This document shows positions 8,075 through 17,633 of a stretch of DNA of 64,000 bases, in pieces. The DNA is from Dryocola sp051307055 (GTDB lineage: Bacteria; Pseudomonadota; Gammaproteobacteria; Enterobacterales; Enterobacteriaceae). Under the pieces are notes generated by a model that did not search any database, was not told the DNA's origin, and was given only the letters and a program-made list of their open reading frames with translations. The DNA is taken from positions 248,001-312,000 of the forward strand of contig NZ_CP149994.1 of assembly GCF_051307055.1 (NCBI RefSeq), given 5' to 3'. A program made the position numbers and the translations under genes. How positions within the stretch are numbered: the stretch's first letter is position 1; every line of letters starts with the position of its first letter.

Positions 8075-9583
8075 ATGGAAACCAAAGATCTGATTGTCAT
8101 TGGCGGCGGTATTAACGGCGCCGGTATCGCGGCAGATGCAGCAGGCCGCGGCCTGTCTGTGCTAATGCTGGAGGGGCAGGACCTCGCCTGCGCAACTTCC
8201 TCCGCCAGTTCAAAACTGATCCACGGCGGTCTGCGCTATCTGGAACATTACGAATTCCGCCTCGTGAGCGAGGCGCTGGCCGAACGCGAGGTGCTGTTGA
8301 ATATGGCGCCGCACATCGCCTTTCCTATGCGTTTCCGCCTGCCTCATCGCCCGCATTTGCGTCCGGCCTGGATGATCCGCATCGGCCTGTTTATGTACGA
8401 TCACCTGGGCAAGCGCACCAGCCTGCCGGCGTCCACCGGTTTGCGTTTTGGCGCAGATTCGGTTCTTAAGCCAGAAATTGTGCGCGGTTTCGAATATTCC
8501 GACTGCTGGGTGGACGATGCGCGACTGGTGCTGGCGAACGCGCAGATGGTCACGCGTAAAGGCGGCGAGGTCAAAACCCGTACCCGCGCAACCAGCGCTC
8601 GTCGCGAAAACGGGCAATGGATTGTCGAGGCGCAGGATATCGATACCGGCGAAACCTTCGTCTGGCGCGCGCGCGGCCTGGTGAACGCTACCGGCCCGTG
8701 GGTGAAGGATTTCTTCGACGACGGCCTGAAGCTTCCGTCGCCGTACGGCATTCGCCTGATCAAAGGCAGCCATATCGTTGTGCCGCGCGTGCACAACCAG
8801 AAGCAGGCTTATATCCTGCAAAACGAAGATAAGCGCATCGTGTTTGTCATTCCGTGGATGGATGAGTTCTCGATTATCGGCACCACCGACGTGGAGTACA
8901 AAGGCGATCCGCAAGCGGTTCACATTGACGAGAGCGAAGTGAAATACCTGCTGGATGTGTACAACGAGCACTTTAAAAAGACGCTTTCACGTGAGGATGT
9001 GGTGTGGACCTATTCCGGCGTGCGCCCGCTTTGCGATGATGAATCGGATTCTCCGCAGGCCATCACCCGTGATTACACTCTTGATATTCATGATGAAAAC
9101 GGCAAGGCGCCGCTGCTTTCCGTCTTCGGCGGCAAGCTGACAACCTACCGTAAACTCGCCGAACACGCGCTGGACAAGCTGCAGGCTTACTATCCGAAAA
9201 TCGGCCCGGCCTGGACTAAAGGCAGCAAATTGCCGGGTGGAGATATCACCGGCGACCGCGATGATTTCGCCGCCCAGCTGCGCCGCCGCTATACATTCCT
9301 GAGCGAAAGCCTGGCCCGCCGCTTTGCCCGCACCTACGGCAGCAATAGCGATCTGATCCTTCAGGAGGCGACATCCCTTGCCGATTTAGGCGAGAACTTC
9401 GGGCATGAGTTTTACGAAGCCGAACTGCGTTATCTGGCCGAGCACGAATGGGTGAAGCGTGTCGATGACGCCATCTGGCGTCGCACCAAGTTAGGCATGT
9501 GGCTGACGGAAGAGCAGCAGGCGCGGGTGGCGCAGTGGCTGGTAAAGCGGAACGGTAAATCGACGTTGTCGCTGGCATCGTGA
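8075..9583 (+). CDS. glpD: Aerobic glycerol-3-phosphate dehydrogenase
   Basis: GlpD is a membrane-associated FAD enzyme that oxidises sn-glycerol-3-phosphate to dihydroxyacetone phosphate and passes electrons to ubiquinone. The N-terminal dinucleotide-binding motif GGGINGAGIAADAAGRG starts at residue 10, and FGGKLTTYRKLAEHAL marks the end of the FAD domain. The 502-aa length matches E. coli (501). AGTGTGAGGG precedes the start. It is transcribed alone, divergent from glpEGR, and the 3' side carries a REP-like palindrome. Confidence 0.97.
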   Translation: METKDLIVIGGGINGAGIAADAAGRGLSVLMLEGQDLACATSSASSKLIHGGLRYLEHYEFRLVSEALAEREVLLNMAPHIAFPMRFRLPHRPHLRPAWMIRIGLFMYDHLGKRTSLPASTGLRFGADSVLKPEIVRGFEYSDCWVDDARLVLANAQMVTRKGGEVKTRTRATSARRENGQWIVEAQDIDTGETFVWRARGLVNATGPWVKDFFDDGLKLPSPYGIRLIKGSHIVVPRVHNQKQAYILQNEDKRIVFVIPWMDEFSIIGTTDVEYKGDPQAVHIDESEVKYLLDVYNEHFKKTLSREDVVWTYSGVRPLCDDESDSPQAITRDYTLDIHDENGKAPLLSVFGGKLTTYRKLAEHALDKLQAYYPKIGPAWTKGSKLPGGDITGDRDDFAAQLRRRYTFLSESLARRFARTYGSNSDLILQEATSLADLGENFGHEFYEAELRYLAEHEWVKRVDDAIWRRTKLGMWLTEEQQARVAQWLVKRNGKSTLSLAS

Positions 9584-9589
9584 ACAGGC

Positions 9590-9616
9590 GGTGGATAGCG
9601 CTTGCGCTTATCCACC
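9590..9616. repeat. REP-like palindrome after glpD
   Basis: Arms GGTGGATA and TATCCACC enclose GCGCTTGCGCT, giving a near-perfect palindrome between the convergent glpD and malT genes. It matches the copies after glgP at 5809-5883, so related palindromes sit at both ends of the glp block. A further short GCAGG/CCTGC pair follows near 9641-9660. Confidence 0.6.
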
Positions 9617-9675
9617 CTGCACACTCAAAGGCGCGGAATTTGCAGGTTGAATAAGCCTGCACTATCCGACATTGT

Positions 9676-12381
9676 TTAAACCCCGTACCCCATCATCTTC
9701 AGCAGCTTCTGCGCATGCTGCACGGCATCCTGACGGTGCGCCACGCCCAGCTTCTGGTACAGATTGCGGATATGCGTTTTGATGGTGGTTGCCGCCACGT
9801 CCAGCTCGCCCGCAATTTGCTCGTTGCTGTAACCCGAATAGATAAGCCCCAGCACCTGCCATTCACGCTGGGTTAGCGGACTGGTGCGAATCAGCTCCGG
9901 CACTTCCGGATGGGTCAGCAGTCGGTTAACAAAGTTCTCATCGAAGTGCGCAAACTTGTGGCGGTGGTGCTGGTTAATCTCCCGCAGAATACGCTGGGCG
10001 CGATGCTGATCCAGCTCCGGCAGCGTATTGAGCTGGATTAGCTGACGCAGCTGCTGCGCCATGGCTTCGCCCTCAATCACAAAGTGGCTGATAAACCCGG
10101 TACGGTTGGCCAGCGCCAGCGCTTCAAGCAGCACGCGCTGGGCATCGCTTTTACGACCGGACTGCCAGTAGAGCTGGTTTAACAGCAGCAGGTTGCGGTT
10201 AAGATCGCTCATCAGGCGCAGGCTACGCGCGTTTTCGTTTAACTCTTCCAGCACCATTTCCGCCGGGTCGAACTCACCCAGCAGGATCTGTACGCGGGCG
10301 ATGTTGCGCCACTGGCTTTGCAGGAAGTGGTTATTGGCGAATTCCGGTTTTGGCGTCTGGCGCAACCAGTTGGCGGCTGACTTTTTATCGTCGGTCATTT
10401 GCCAGTAAATGACCCGCACTTTATCGGCGTTAGAGACCCAGTCGCTGTGATACGGTCCGTTCCCCAGCAGGTTTTCAAGACGATTCAGGTGGCTACGGGC
10501 GTTATCCAGATCGCCGCGCGCCAGCGAGCACTGCACCAGCAGCGCCAGACATTGCAGCTGTTGCTGCGGCTGGTAGCCGGAAAGCACCTCCACGCCGTAA
10601 CGGGCCGAAGCCTCGGCTTCATCCAGGCGTGACCACGCCCACAGCAGCTGCGCGCGAATGCGCAACAGGAATTCGTGCAGCGGCAGCTGCTCGAGATGCT
10701 GTTCGCGGATCAGAACGAAGGCTTTTTCCTGCGTCTCCCAGGCGGCCTGCAGGAAGCCCTGGGCCAGCAGAATTTCGCTTTGCTGAATAAGGCTCCACAG
10801 CGCGTAATGCCACACGTCGTGACGGCGCGACATCTGCTCAGTTTGCTGCATCACCGACAGGGATTTGGTTAAATCGCCTTTACAGTGCAGCACTTCGCCG
10901 TGGACGGAGGTAGCAACGATTCGGCTGTAGTAGTTTGCCAGCGGCAGCATATCGAGCGCGATCATCGCCAGCCGCTCAGCCTCAACCGGATCGCCGTCGT
11001 TAATGGCAACCTGCGCGCGCAGGGCGTTGAATTCCCCGTGCAGCGTATCGTCCATTTCCAGATTCATTTCCTGCTCGGCTCGCGCCAGCAGCAGGTTGAC
11101 TTCACTGTAGCGGTGCTGGCTTTGCATCAGCCAGGCCTGCAGCAGCACCAGCTTCGGATTCTCCAGCAGGCTTTCCCACGGCAGCGCCTTCAGCGACTCT
11201 TCCAGCAGAGTCAGCTCGCTGTGGTTAAACAGCGCCCAGGCGTGGTGCAGCAGGATATCGCGCAGCATGCTGGCGTCGCCTGCGGCCAGCGCGTGATGAA
11301 TGGCTTCGCTCGGGAAGCCCTGCGCCATCCAGCTTTCGGCGGCGGCACGGTGAATATCCGGCAGTTCAGCGGCAAGCTCCCACTGACAGCGCTGGCGCAG
11401 GAAGCTGCCAAACAGCGGGTGGAAGCAGAACCATTCGCCGGAGTCGTCCATGCGCTGCATGAAAAGCCCCTGCCGCTCGGTCTCTTCCAGGCGCATCTGG
11501 CCGTTTTCTTCGCCGGTGACGCGGACAATCAGGGCATCATTCATCGAACGCAGAATGGAGCTGCGCAGCAGGAAGTTACGCGTATCCGTATCCACGTTAT
11601 CAAGCACTTCATCCACCAGATAGTCGGAAAGGTGGCTGGCATTGATACCGGAAAGGCGACGCGCGGAGTGATGGGCCGAGGTATTATTTTGACGTGCGGA
11701 AAGGGCGATGAGCTGCAATGCCGTCGCCCAGCCGGCGACGTCGTCGCACAGTCGACTGCTGTCGGCTGACTCAATCGGCGTATTCAGACGGCAGTCGAAG
11801 AACTGTTTCGCTTCCTGGTGGGTAAAGGCAAGCTGCTGGCTGCCAATTTCCAGAAGCTGATCGCGCACGCGCAGGTTGGCAATACCAAGCTGCGGCAGGT
11901 TGCGCGATAACACCACCAGCGTCAGGTTTTCCGGCTGGTGACGAATGAAAAAGCGCATCGCTTCGTGAATGACCGGGTTGTTGATTAAGTGGTAATCATC
12001 AATAACGAGAAATAGCGGGCGATGCCATTCCGCCAGCTCAATAAACAGCTGCGCAAACAGCGATGAGAGGCTCGCATACTGGCGCTTTTGCGCCATCACT
12101 TCACTGCTGACACAATGGCCGCCGGTCGCCTGTTGAATGGCGGTAACCAGATAACTGGCAAAGCGTTCCTGTTGGTTGTCGCCCTCATCAAGGGAGTACC
12201 AACCTAACTCATTTTTCCCTGCTGCCCACTGGGAGACCAGTGTGGTTTTGCCATAGCCTGCGGGACTGGTTATCAACGCCAGGCGATAATTTGCGGCGAT
12301 TGATAGCTTCATCAGCAGGCGGTCGCGAACCACGGTATTTTCCAGACGCACCGGGCGACTCAATTTGGATGGGATCAACAT
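9676..12381 (-). CDS. malT: Maltose regulon transcriptional activator
   Basis: MalT is an ATP- and maltotriose-dependent STAND-class activator of the maltose regulon. At 901 aa it equals E. coli MalT. The P-loop SPAGYGKTTLV is at residues 39-48, and the Walker B-like LFLVIDDYHLI is near residue 125. A TPR-like sensor region occupies the middle, and a LuxR-type helix-turn-helix (LTQREWQVLGLIYSGYSNEQ) lies near the C terminus. It is divergent from malPQ, which it activates through the boxes listed below. Confidence 0.97.
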   Translation of the reverse strand: MLIPSKLSRPVRLENTVVRDRLLMKLSIAANYRLALITSPAGYGKTTLVSQWAAGKNELGWYSLDEGDNQQERFASYLVTAIQQATGGHCVSSEVMAQKRQYASLSSLFAQLFIELAEWHRPLFLVIDDYHLINNPVIHEAMRFFIRHQPENLTLVVLSRNLPQLGIANLRVRDQLLEIGSQQLAFTHQEAKQFFDCRLNTPIESADSSRLCDDVAGWATALQLIALSARQNNTSAHHSARRLSGINASHLSDYLVDEVLDNVDTDTRNFLLRSSILRSMNDALIVRVTGEENGQMRLEETERQGLFMQRMDDSGEWFCFHPLFGSFLRQRCQWELAAELPDIHRAAAESWMAQGFPSEAIHHALAAGDASMLRDILLHHAWALFNHSELTLLEESLKALPWESLLENPKLVLLQAWLMQSQHRYSEVNLLLARAEQEMNLEMDDTLHGEFNALRAQVAINDGDPVEAERLAMIALDMLPLANYYSRIVATSVHGEVLHCKGDLTKSLSVMQQTEQMSRRHDVWHYALWSLIQQSEILLAQGFLQAAWETQEKAFVLIREQHLEQLPLHEFLLRIRAQLLWAWSRLDEAEASARYGVEVLSGYQPQQQLQCLALLVQCSLARGDLDNARSHLNRLENLLGNGPYHSDWVSNADKVRVIYWQMTDDKKSAANWLRQTPKPEFANNHFLQSQWRNIARVQILLGEFDPAEMVLEELNENARSLRLMSDLNRNLLLLNQLYWQSGRKSDAQRVLLEALALANRTGFISHFVIEGEAMAQQLRQLIQLNTLPELDQHRAQRILREINQHHRHKFAHFDENFVNRLLTHPEVPELIRTSPLTQREWQVLGLIYSGYSNEQIAGELDVAATTIKTHIRNLYQKLGVAHRQDAVQHAQKLLKMMGYGV

Positions 12382-12508
12382 AGTGTCACTTCACTGTGTA
12401 TATAAATTTATACAGAAATGAATTTTTTTACGCTTCGTAATTAATGCTTACCGTTAAGGTCGGCCAGATTTGATCTTATTGCAAGATTGTTGAACTTTCC
12501 GTGAGTGT

Positions 12509-12530
12509 TAAGTTGCACCTTGTCACAGTT
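12509..12530 (-). promoter_or_regulatory. Probable CRP site of malT
   Basis: On the minus strand the sequence reads TGTGACAAGGTGCAAC. One CRP half-site is perfect and the other degenerate, very like the known E. coli malT CRP site. It sits about 130-150 bases upstream of the malT start, a suitable distance for a class I site. The call is by similarity and position only. Confidence 0.5.
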
Positions 12531-12729
12531 CCATATTTTTATTGAATGGGTTCCCAATTAATCATACATTTTTCATTAACTTTGATTGCTCGTTTTCCGC
12601 GTCCCGCCTGAAAAGAAAACGGTTACAGACGCCGGGAGAAAACGAACGTAAAGGCTCCTTTGTTGTCCGAATTCTGGTGGAATTTCGGTCTCGCCAGCCG
12701 GGATTTAAGTGCCCACGATCACACTTTTA

Positions 12730-12775
12730 GCTCATCCCCGCCGCTCCTCCTGGTCTTTTCCCCCTCAGGATGAGG
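12730..12775. promoter_or_regulatory. Cluster of MalT boxes upstream of malP
   Basis: Three matches to the MalT box core GGA(T/G)GA are seen. Two are in the minus orientation as a direct repeat separated by 3 bp (GGGGATGAGC at 12730-12739 and CAGGAGGAGC at 12743-12752). One is in the plus orientation (CAGGATGAGG at 12766-12775). A pair of directly repeated boxes plus a promoter-proximal box is the arrangement described for the E. coli malP promoter. Confidence 0.65.
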
Positions 12776-12841
12776 AATAAGCCCAGGCCGCCCGGCACAC
12801 TAACGGGCAATGCATTTAGAACATCAAAGGATCGATCCCCT

Positions 12842-15244
12842 ATGTCACAGCCGAGCTTCAACAAAGAACAATTCCAGGCTGCGCTGACCCGTCAGTGGCA
12901 GCGTTATGGCCTGCAGGCCGCCAGCGAAATGACCCAGCATCAGTGGTGGCATGCCGTAAGCGGCGCGCTGGCTGAACTGCTGGCAGCGCAGCCGGTCGTC
13001 AAACCACAAGCGAAGCAGCGCCACGTTAACTACATCTCGATGGAGTTTCTGATTGGCCGCCTGACCGGCAATAACCTGCTGAACCTCGGCTGGTATCAGG
13101 AGGTGGCGGATGAGCTGCAAGCGTTTGATATCAACCTGACCGATCTGCTTGAAGAAGAGACGGACCCGGCGCTGGGCAACGGCGGCCTGGGACGTCTGGC
13201 GGCGTGCTTCCTGGATTCTATGGCGACAGTGGGCCAGTCGGCGATAGGGTATGGCCTGAACTATCAGTACGGCCTGTTCCGCCAGTCGTTCAAAGACGGA
13301 CAGCAGATGGAAGCGCCGGACGACTGGCAGCGCGGCAGCTACCCGTGGTTCCAGCATAACTCGGCGCTCGATGTGCAGGTTGGCGTGGGCGGCAAGGTCA
13401 TTAAAGAAGGCAAAAATAGCCGCTGGGAACCGGCGTTTATCTTCCAGGGCGAAGCATGGGATCTGCCGGTGCTTGGCTACCGTAACGGCGTCGCACAGCC
13501 GCTGCGTCTGTGGCAGGCGAAGCACGCCCATCCGTTCGACCTTACCAGATTTAACGACGGCGATTTCCTGAAAGCGGAACAAGCCGGCATCGACGCGGAA
13601 AAACTGACCAAAGTTCTCTACCCGAACGACAACCACCTGAACGGCAAAAAGCTGCGCCTGATGCAGCAGTACTTCCAGTGCGCCTGTTCGGTGGCGGATA
13701 TTTTACGTCGCCATCACCTGGCCGGCCGCAACATCGCCGCGCTTGCCGATTACGAAGTGATTCAGCTTAACGACACTCACCCGACTATCGCCATTCCTGA
13801 ACTGCTGCGCGTGCTGATTGACGAGCACCAGCTAAGCTGGGACGACGCCTGGGCCATCACCAGCAAAACCTTCGCCTACACCAACCACACTCTGATGCCG
13901 GAAGCGCTGGAGTGCTGGGACGAAAAACTGGTGAAAGCGCTGCTGCCGCGCCACATGCAAATCATCAACGAGATTAACGCCCGCTTTAAAAAACTGGTCG
14001 ATAAAACCTGGCCGGGCGACGAAGCGGTATGGGCAAAACTGGCGGTGGTGTACGACAAACAGGTGCGCATGGCGAACATGTGCGTGGTGAGCGGTTTTGC
14101 GGTAAACGGCGTTGCCGCGCTGCACTCCGATCTGGTGGTGAAAGATCTGTTCCCGGAATACCACCAGCTTTGGCCGAACAAATTCCATAACGTCACCAAC
14201 GGCATCACGCCGCGCCGCTGGATCAAGCAGTGTAACCCGGCGCTTTCCGCCCTCATTGATAAGACCCTGAAGAAAGAGTGGGCCAACGATCTGGACGTGC
14301 TGGAAGGGCTGGAAAAATACGCTGACGACGCGAAGTTCCGCAAAGCATACCGCGATATCAAATACCAGAACAAAGTTAAGCTGGCGGCGTTTGTGAAAGC
14401 GCGTACCGGCATTATTATCAGCCCAGATGCGCTGTTCGACGTGCAGATCAAACGCCTGCACGAGTACAAACGTCAGCACCTGAATCTGCTGCATATTCTG
14501 GCGCTTTACAAAGAGATCCGTGAGAACCCGCAGGCGGCTCGCGTTCCGCGCGTGTTCCTGTTCGGGGCGAAAGCGGCGCCGGGTTATTACCTGGCGAAAA
14601 ATATTATCTTCGCCATCAATAAAGTCGCGCAGGCGATTAATAACGACCCGGTCGTTGGCGACCAGCTGAAAGTCGTCTTCCTGCCGGATTACTGCGTTTC
14701 CGCGGCGGAAATCATGATCCCGGCGGCGGATATCTCCGAGCAAATCTCCACCGCGGGCAAAGAAGCCTCCGGCACCGGCAATATGAAGCTGGCTCTGAAC
14801 GGCGCGCTGACCGTGGGCACGCTGGACGGCGCCAACGTCGAAATTGCCGAGAAAGTGGGTGAAGAGAACATCTTTATCTTTGGGCATACCGTGGAAGAGG
14901 TGAAGGCCCTGAAAGCCAAAGGCTACGACCCGGTGAAATGGCGTAAGAAAGACAAAGCGCTTGATGCGGTACTGAAAGAGCTGGAGAAGGGCGTTTACAC
15001 CGATGGCGATAAGCACGCCTTCGATCAGATGCTGCACAGCATCGGTAAAGAGGGCGGCGACCCCTATTTAGTGATGGCTGACTTCACGGCTTACGCCGCG
15101 GCACAAAAGCAGGCTGATGCGCTGTATCTCGACCAGGAAGCCTGGACTCGTGCCGCCATTCTGAACACCGCGCGCTGCGGCATGTTCAGCTCGGATCGCT
15201 CGATTCGGGATTATCAGCAACGCATCTGGCAGGCTAAACGCTAA
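12842..15244 (+). CDS. malP: Maltodextrin phosphorylase
   Basis: MalP phosphorolyses linear maltodextrins to glucose-1-phosphate (GT35 family, PLP cofactor). The product is 800 aa against 797 in E. coli. SMEFLIGRLTGNNLL, DPALGNGGLGRLAACFLDS and the PLP-lysine segment EASGTGNMKLALNGALT (around residue 640) are present. I start it at 12842 (MSQPSFNKEQF), which matches the family; an upstream ATG at 12770 lies within the MalT control region. malQ follows after 9 bases, so the pair is one MalT-dependent operon. Confidence 0.97.
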   Translation: MSQPSFNKEQFQAALTRQWQRYGLQAASEMTQHQWWHAVSGALAELLAAQPVVKPQAKQRHVNYISMEFLIGRLTGNNLLNLGWYQEVADELQAFDINLTDLLEEETDPALGNGGLGRLAACFLDSMATVGQSAIGYGLNYQYGLFRQSFKDGQQMEAPDDWQRGSYPWFQHNSALDVQVGVGGKVIKEGKNSRWEPAFIFQGEAWDLPVLGYRNGVAQPLRLWQAKHAHPFDLTRFNDGDFLKAEQAGIDAEKLTKVLYPNDNHLNGKKLRLMQQYFQCACSVADILRRHHLAGRNIAALADYEVIQLNDTHPTIAIPELLRVLIDEHQLSWDDAWAITSKTFAYTNHTLMPEALECWDEKLVKALLPRHMQIINEINARFKKLVDKTWPGDEAVWAKLAVVYDKQVRMANMCVVSGFAVNGVAALHSDLVVKDLFPEYHQLWPNKFHNVTNGITPRRWIKQCNPALSALIDKTLKKEWANDLDVLEGLEKYADDAKFRKAYRDIKYQNKVKLAAFVKARTGIIISPDALFDVQIKRLHEYKRQHLNLLHILALYKEIRENPQAARVPRVFLFGAKAAPGYYLAKNIIFAINKVAQAINNDPVVGDQLKVVFLPDYCVSAAEIMIPAADISEQISTAGKEASGTGNMKLALNGALTVGTLDGANVEIAEKVGEENIFIFGHTVEEVKALKAKGYDPVKWRKKDKALDAVLKELEKGVYTDGDKHAFDQMLHSIGKEGGDPYLVMADFTAYAAAQKQADALYLDQEAWTRAAILNTARCGMFSSDRSIRDYQQRIWQAKR

Positions 15245-15253
15245 GGGAAGATC

Positions 15254-17335
15254 ATGGATAGCAAACGCCTTGATAACGCCGCGCTGGCGGCAGGAATTGC
15301 GGCTAATTACATCAACGCTCACGGTAAGCCGCAGGCCATTCCGGCGGATACCAAGCTGCGCTTGCTGGAAGCCATGAGCCGCACCACCGCCTCTAAAAAG
15401 GGGGCGGTCACCCCCGTACCGAACGTGCAGGTTTTTACCGCCGGAACGAAGATGGCGCTGCCGCTGGAAGGTCACGGTGAATTTACCTGGCAGCTGACAA
15501 CGGAAGCAGGAAAACAGCATCACGGAGAGGCGCTGGCAGGGAGTAAGCTGGCGTTGCCCGCCAGGCTGCCGGAAGGCTACCACGACCTTACCGTCAGCCA
15601 GAACGAACGCGCCTGGCAGTGCCGCGTGATTGTCGCGCCGAAGCGCTGCTATGAACCCGATGCGCTGTTGCAGGACAAGAAGCTGTGGGGCGCCTGCGTG
15701 CAGCTTTACACTTTGCGTTCCGCGCATAACTGGGGCATCGGCGATTTTGGTGATTTACAGCGCATGCTGGTGGACGTTGCGAAGCGCGGCGGTTCGTTTA
15801 TCGGACTGAATCCGATCCATGCGCTCTACCCGGCAAACCCGGAGAGCGCAAGCCCGTACAGCCCGTCGTCGCGGCGCTGGCTGAACGTTATCTATATCGA
15901 CGTTAACGCCGTAGACGATTTTCTCTTAAGCGATGAAGCCCAGGCCTGGTGGAAGATGCCGGCTACGCAGCAGTCGCTCAAAGCGGTGCGTGACGCCCAG
16001 TGGGTCGATTACGCCACCGCCACCGCGCTGAAGATGGCGGCGCTACGCATGGCGTGGAAACAGTTCTCAAAGCGTACCGCGCGTGATGAGCAGGTGCAGG
16101 CTTTCCAGTCGTTTGTGGCAAACGGCGGCGACAGCCTCTATTTCCAGGCGGCCTTTGATGCGCTGCACGCCTGGCAGGTTAAAGAAGATGAAATGCGCTG
16201 GGGCTGGCCGGTATGGCCGGAAGGCTTCCGCGATGCGCATAATCCGGAAGTAAAAGCTTTCTGTAGCAAGCACAGCGACGAGGTCAACTTCTTCCTGTGG
16301 CTGCAGTACCTCGCCCACGCCCAGTTTGAAGCGTGCTGGCAAACCTGCCAGAGTTTTAAAATGCCAATCGGCCTGTACCGCGATTTGGCGGTTGGCGTGG
16401 CGGAAGGCGGCTCGGAAACCTGGAGCGACCGGGAACTGTACTGCCTGGAGGCATCGGTTGGCGCGCCGCCGGATATTCTTGGCCCTCTTGGCCAGAACTG
16501 GGGTCTGCCGCCAATGGATCCGCACGTTATAGTCGCACGGGCCTATGAGCCTTACATTGAAATGTTACGTGCCAATATGACCAACTGCGGCGCGCTGCGT
16601 ATCGACCACGTTATGTCGATGCTGCGTCTGTGGTGGATCCCATACGGTGAAACGGCGGATAAAGGCGCGTATGTGCATTATCCGGTGGACGATCTGCTGT
16701 CGATCCTGGCGCTGGAGAGTAAGCGTCATAGCTGCATGGTGATCGGCGAAGATCTGGGTACGGTGCCGGTTGAGATCGTAGCCAGGCTGCGCGACAGCGG
16801 CGTTTACTCCTATAAAGTGCTTTATTTTGAACACGACAGCGAGAAGCAGTTCCGCGCGCCTAAGGCGTGGCCGAAACAGTCGATGGCCGTGGCAACCACT
16901 CACGATCTGCCTACGTTACGCGGCTACTGGGAAAGCGGTGATTTAACGCTGGGTAAAACGCTGGGGCTATATCCTGACGAAAAAGTGCTCGCCGGGCTGT
17001 ATCTGGATCGCGAACGCGCCAAACAGGGGCTGCTCAACAGCCTGCATGAATATGGCTGTTTGCCAAAACGGGCAGGGCACAAGGCATCCCACATGGCGAT
17101 GACGGCCACGCTTAACCGCGGCATGCAGCGTTATATCGCCGACAGCAACAGCGCGCTGCTGGGCCTGCAGCCGGAAGACTGGCTGGGCATGGCGGAGCCG
17201 GTGAATATTCCGGGCACCAGCTACCAGTATAAAAACTGGCGTCGCAAGCTATCCACTTCGCTTGAAGAGATGTTTGCCGACGAGAGCGTGAATAAGCTGC
17301 TGAAAGATCTGGATAAGCGGCGTAAGAAAAGGTAG
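15254..17335 (+). CDS. malQ: 4-alpha-glucanotransferase (amylomaltase)
   Basis: MalQ is a GH77 enzyme that transfers maltodextrinyl units between maltodextrins and releases glucose. The product is 693 aa (694 in E. coli). The family region NPIHALYPANPESASPYSPS, the nucleophile region around LRIDHVMSMLRLWWIP and the VIGEDLGTVP motif are all present. It forms an operon with malP. The next gene downstream, on the opposite strand, is the autotransporter, so the conserved maltose block ends here. Confidence 0.97.
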   Translation: MDSKRLDNAALAAGIAANYINAHGKPQAIPADTKLRLLEAMSRTTASKKGAVTPVPNVQVFTAGTKMALPLEGHGEFTWQLTTEAGKQHHGEALAGSKLALPARLPEGYHDLTVSQNERAWQCRVIVAPKRCYEPDALLQDKKLWGACVQLYTLRSAHNWGIGDFGDLQRMLVDVAKRGGSFIGLNPIHALYPANPESASPYSPSSRRWLNVIYIDVNAVDDFLLSDEAQAWWKMPATQQSLKAVRDAQWVDYATATALKMAALRMAWKQFSKRTARDEQVQAFQSFVANGGDSLYFQAAFDALHAWQVKEDEMRWGWPVWPEGFRDAHNPEVKAFCSKHSDEVNFFLWLQYLAHAQFEACWQTCQSFKMPIGLYRDLAVGVAEGGSETWSDRELYCLEASVGAPPDILGPLGQNWGLPPMDPHVIVARAYEPYIEMLRANMTNCGALRIDHVMSMLRLWWIPYGETADKGAYVHYPVDDLLSILALESKRHSCMVIGEDLGTVPVEIVARLRDSGVYSYKVLYFEHDSEKQFRAPKAWPKQSMAVATTHDLPTLRGYWESGDLTLGKTLGLYPDEKVLAGLYLDRERAKQGLLNSLHEYGCLPKRAGHKASHMAMTATLNRGMQRYIADSNSALLGLQPEDWLGMAEPVNIPGTSYQYKNWRRKLSTSLEEMFADESVNKLLKDLDKRRKKR

Positions 17336-17633
17336 CTGCGGTTTAAGGGTGCATGACGCAATGCTTATCCGTCCCTATTCCCTGAGCCGCCGCTCTCTTA
17401 AAGAGCGAAACGATTAGCAGAGGGGAAAGAACCATTCCATTATGGTTCTTTCCTTACAGAAGATTTTGCCGGGCCGCGGCAAAAATTTACTCTGCCAGTA
17501 CGACCCTCCTGAGAATGCGGCTGAACGCCTGAATAATATGCGCGGAACCGGCAACGTTATTTCTTTGCGTCATTATGCCAGCCCCGCGAGGTTAAAGTGG
17601 TCAGGGCTCTATAGCCTTAGTAATACGATCTCA
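17336..17633. other. malQ-autotransporter convergent gap with hairpins
   Basis: This stretch contains a perfect 11-bp inverted repeat (17424-17434 with 17443-17453, arms GGAAAGAACCA and TGGTTCTTTCC, 8-base loop). It also contains a short TTTTGCC/GGCAAAA pair at 17464-17484. Neither is followed by a clear T-run, so I do not call a terminator with confidence. No convincing gene is visible. Confidence 0.5.

Larger units (their letters stand above)
12382..12841. other. malT-malP divergent intergenic region
   Basis: This 460-bp region holds only control elements that I can recognise: the CRP-like site nearer malT and the MalT boxes nearer malP. Short open frames here (for example 12542-12730) show no family features. 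Non-coding regulatory DNA is the best reading. Confidence 0.6.

Noticed and set aside
10885..11769. 294-codon open frame on the plus strand opposite malT
   Set aside because: It is antisense to a fully conserved malT, is rich in Gln and Val as expected from the complementary frame, and has no family motif or ribosome binding site.
12542..12730. 62-codon frame in the malT-malP gap
   Set aside because: It occupies promoter DNA next to MalT boxes and encodes an unremarkable sequence without a binding site.
13832..15037. 401-codon open frame on the minus strand opposite malP
   Set aside because: Antisense shadow of malP; a similar open frame occurs opposite glgP, as expected from shared codon bias in these paralogues.
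17424..17453. 11-bp inverted repeat after malQ as an intrinsic terminator
   Set aside because: The stem is perfect but is followed by CTTACAGAAG with no T-run, so termination is not supported; it is recorded as structure only.
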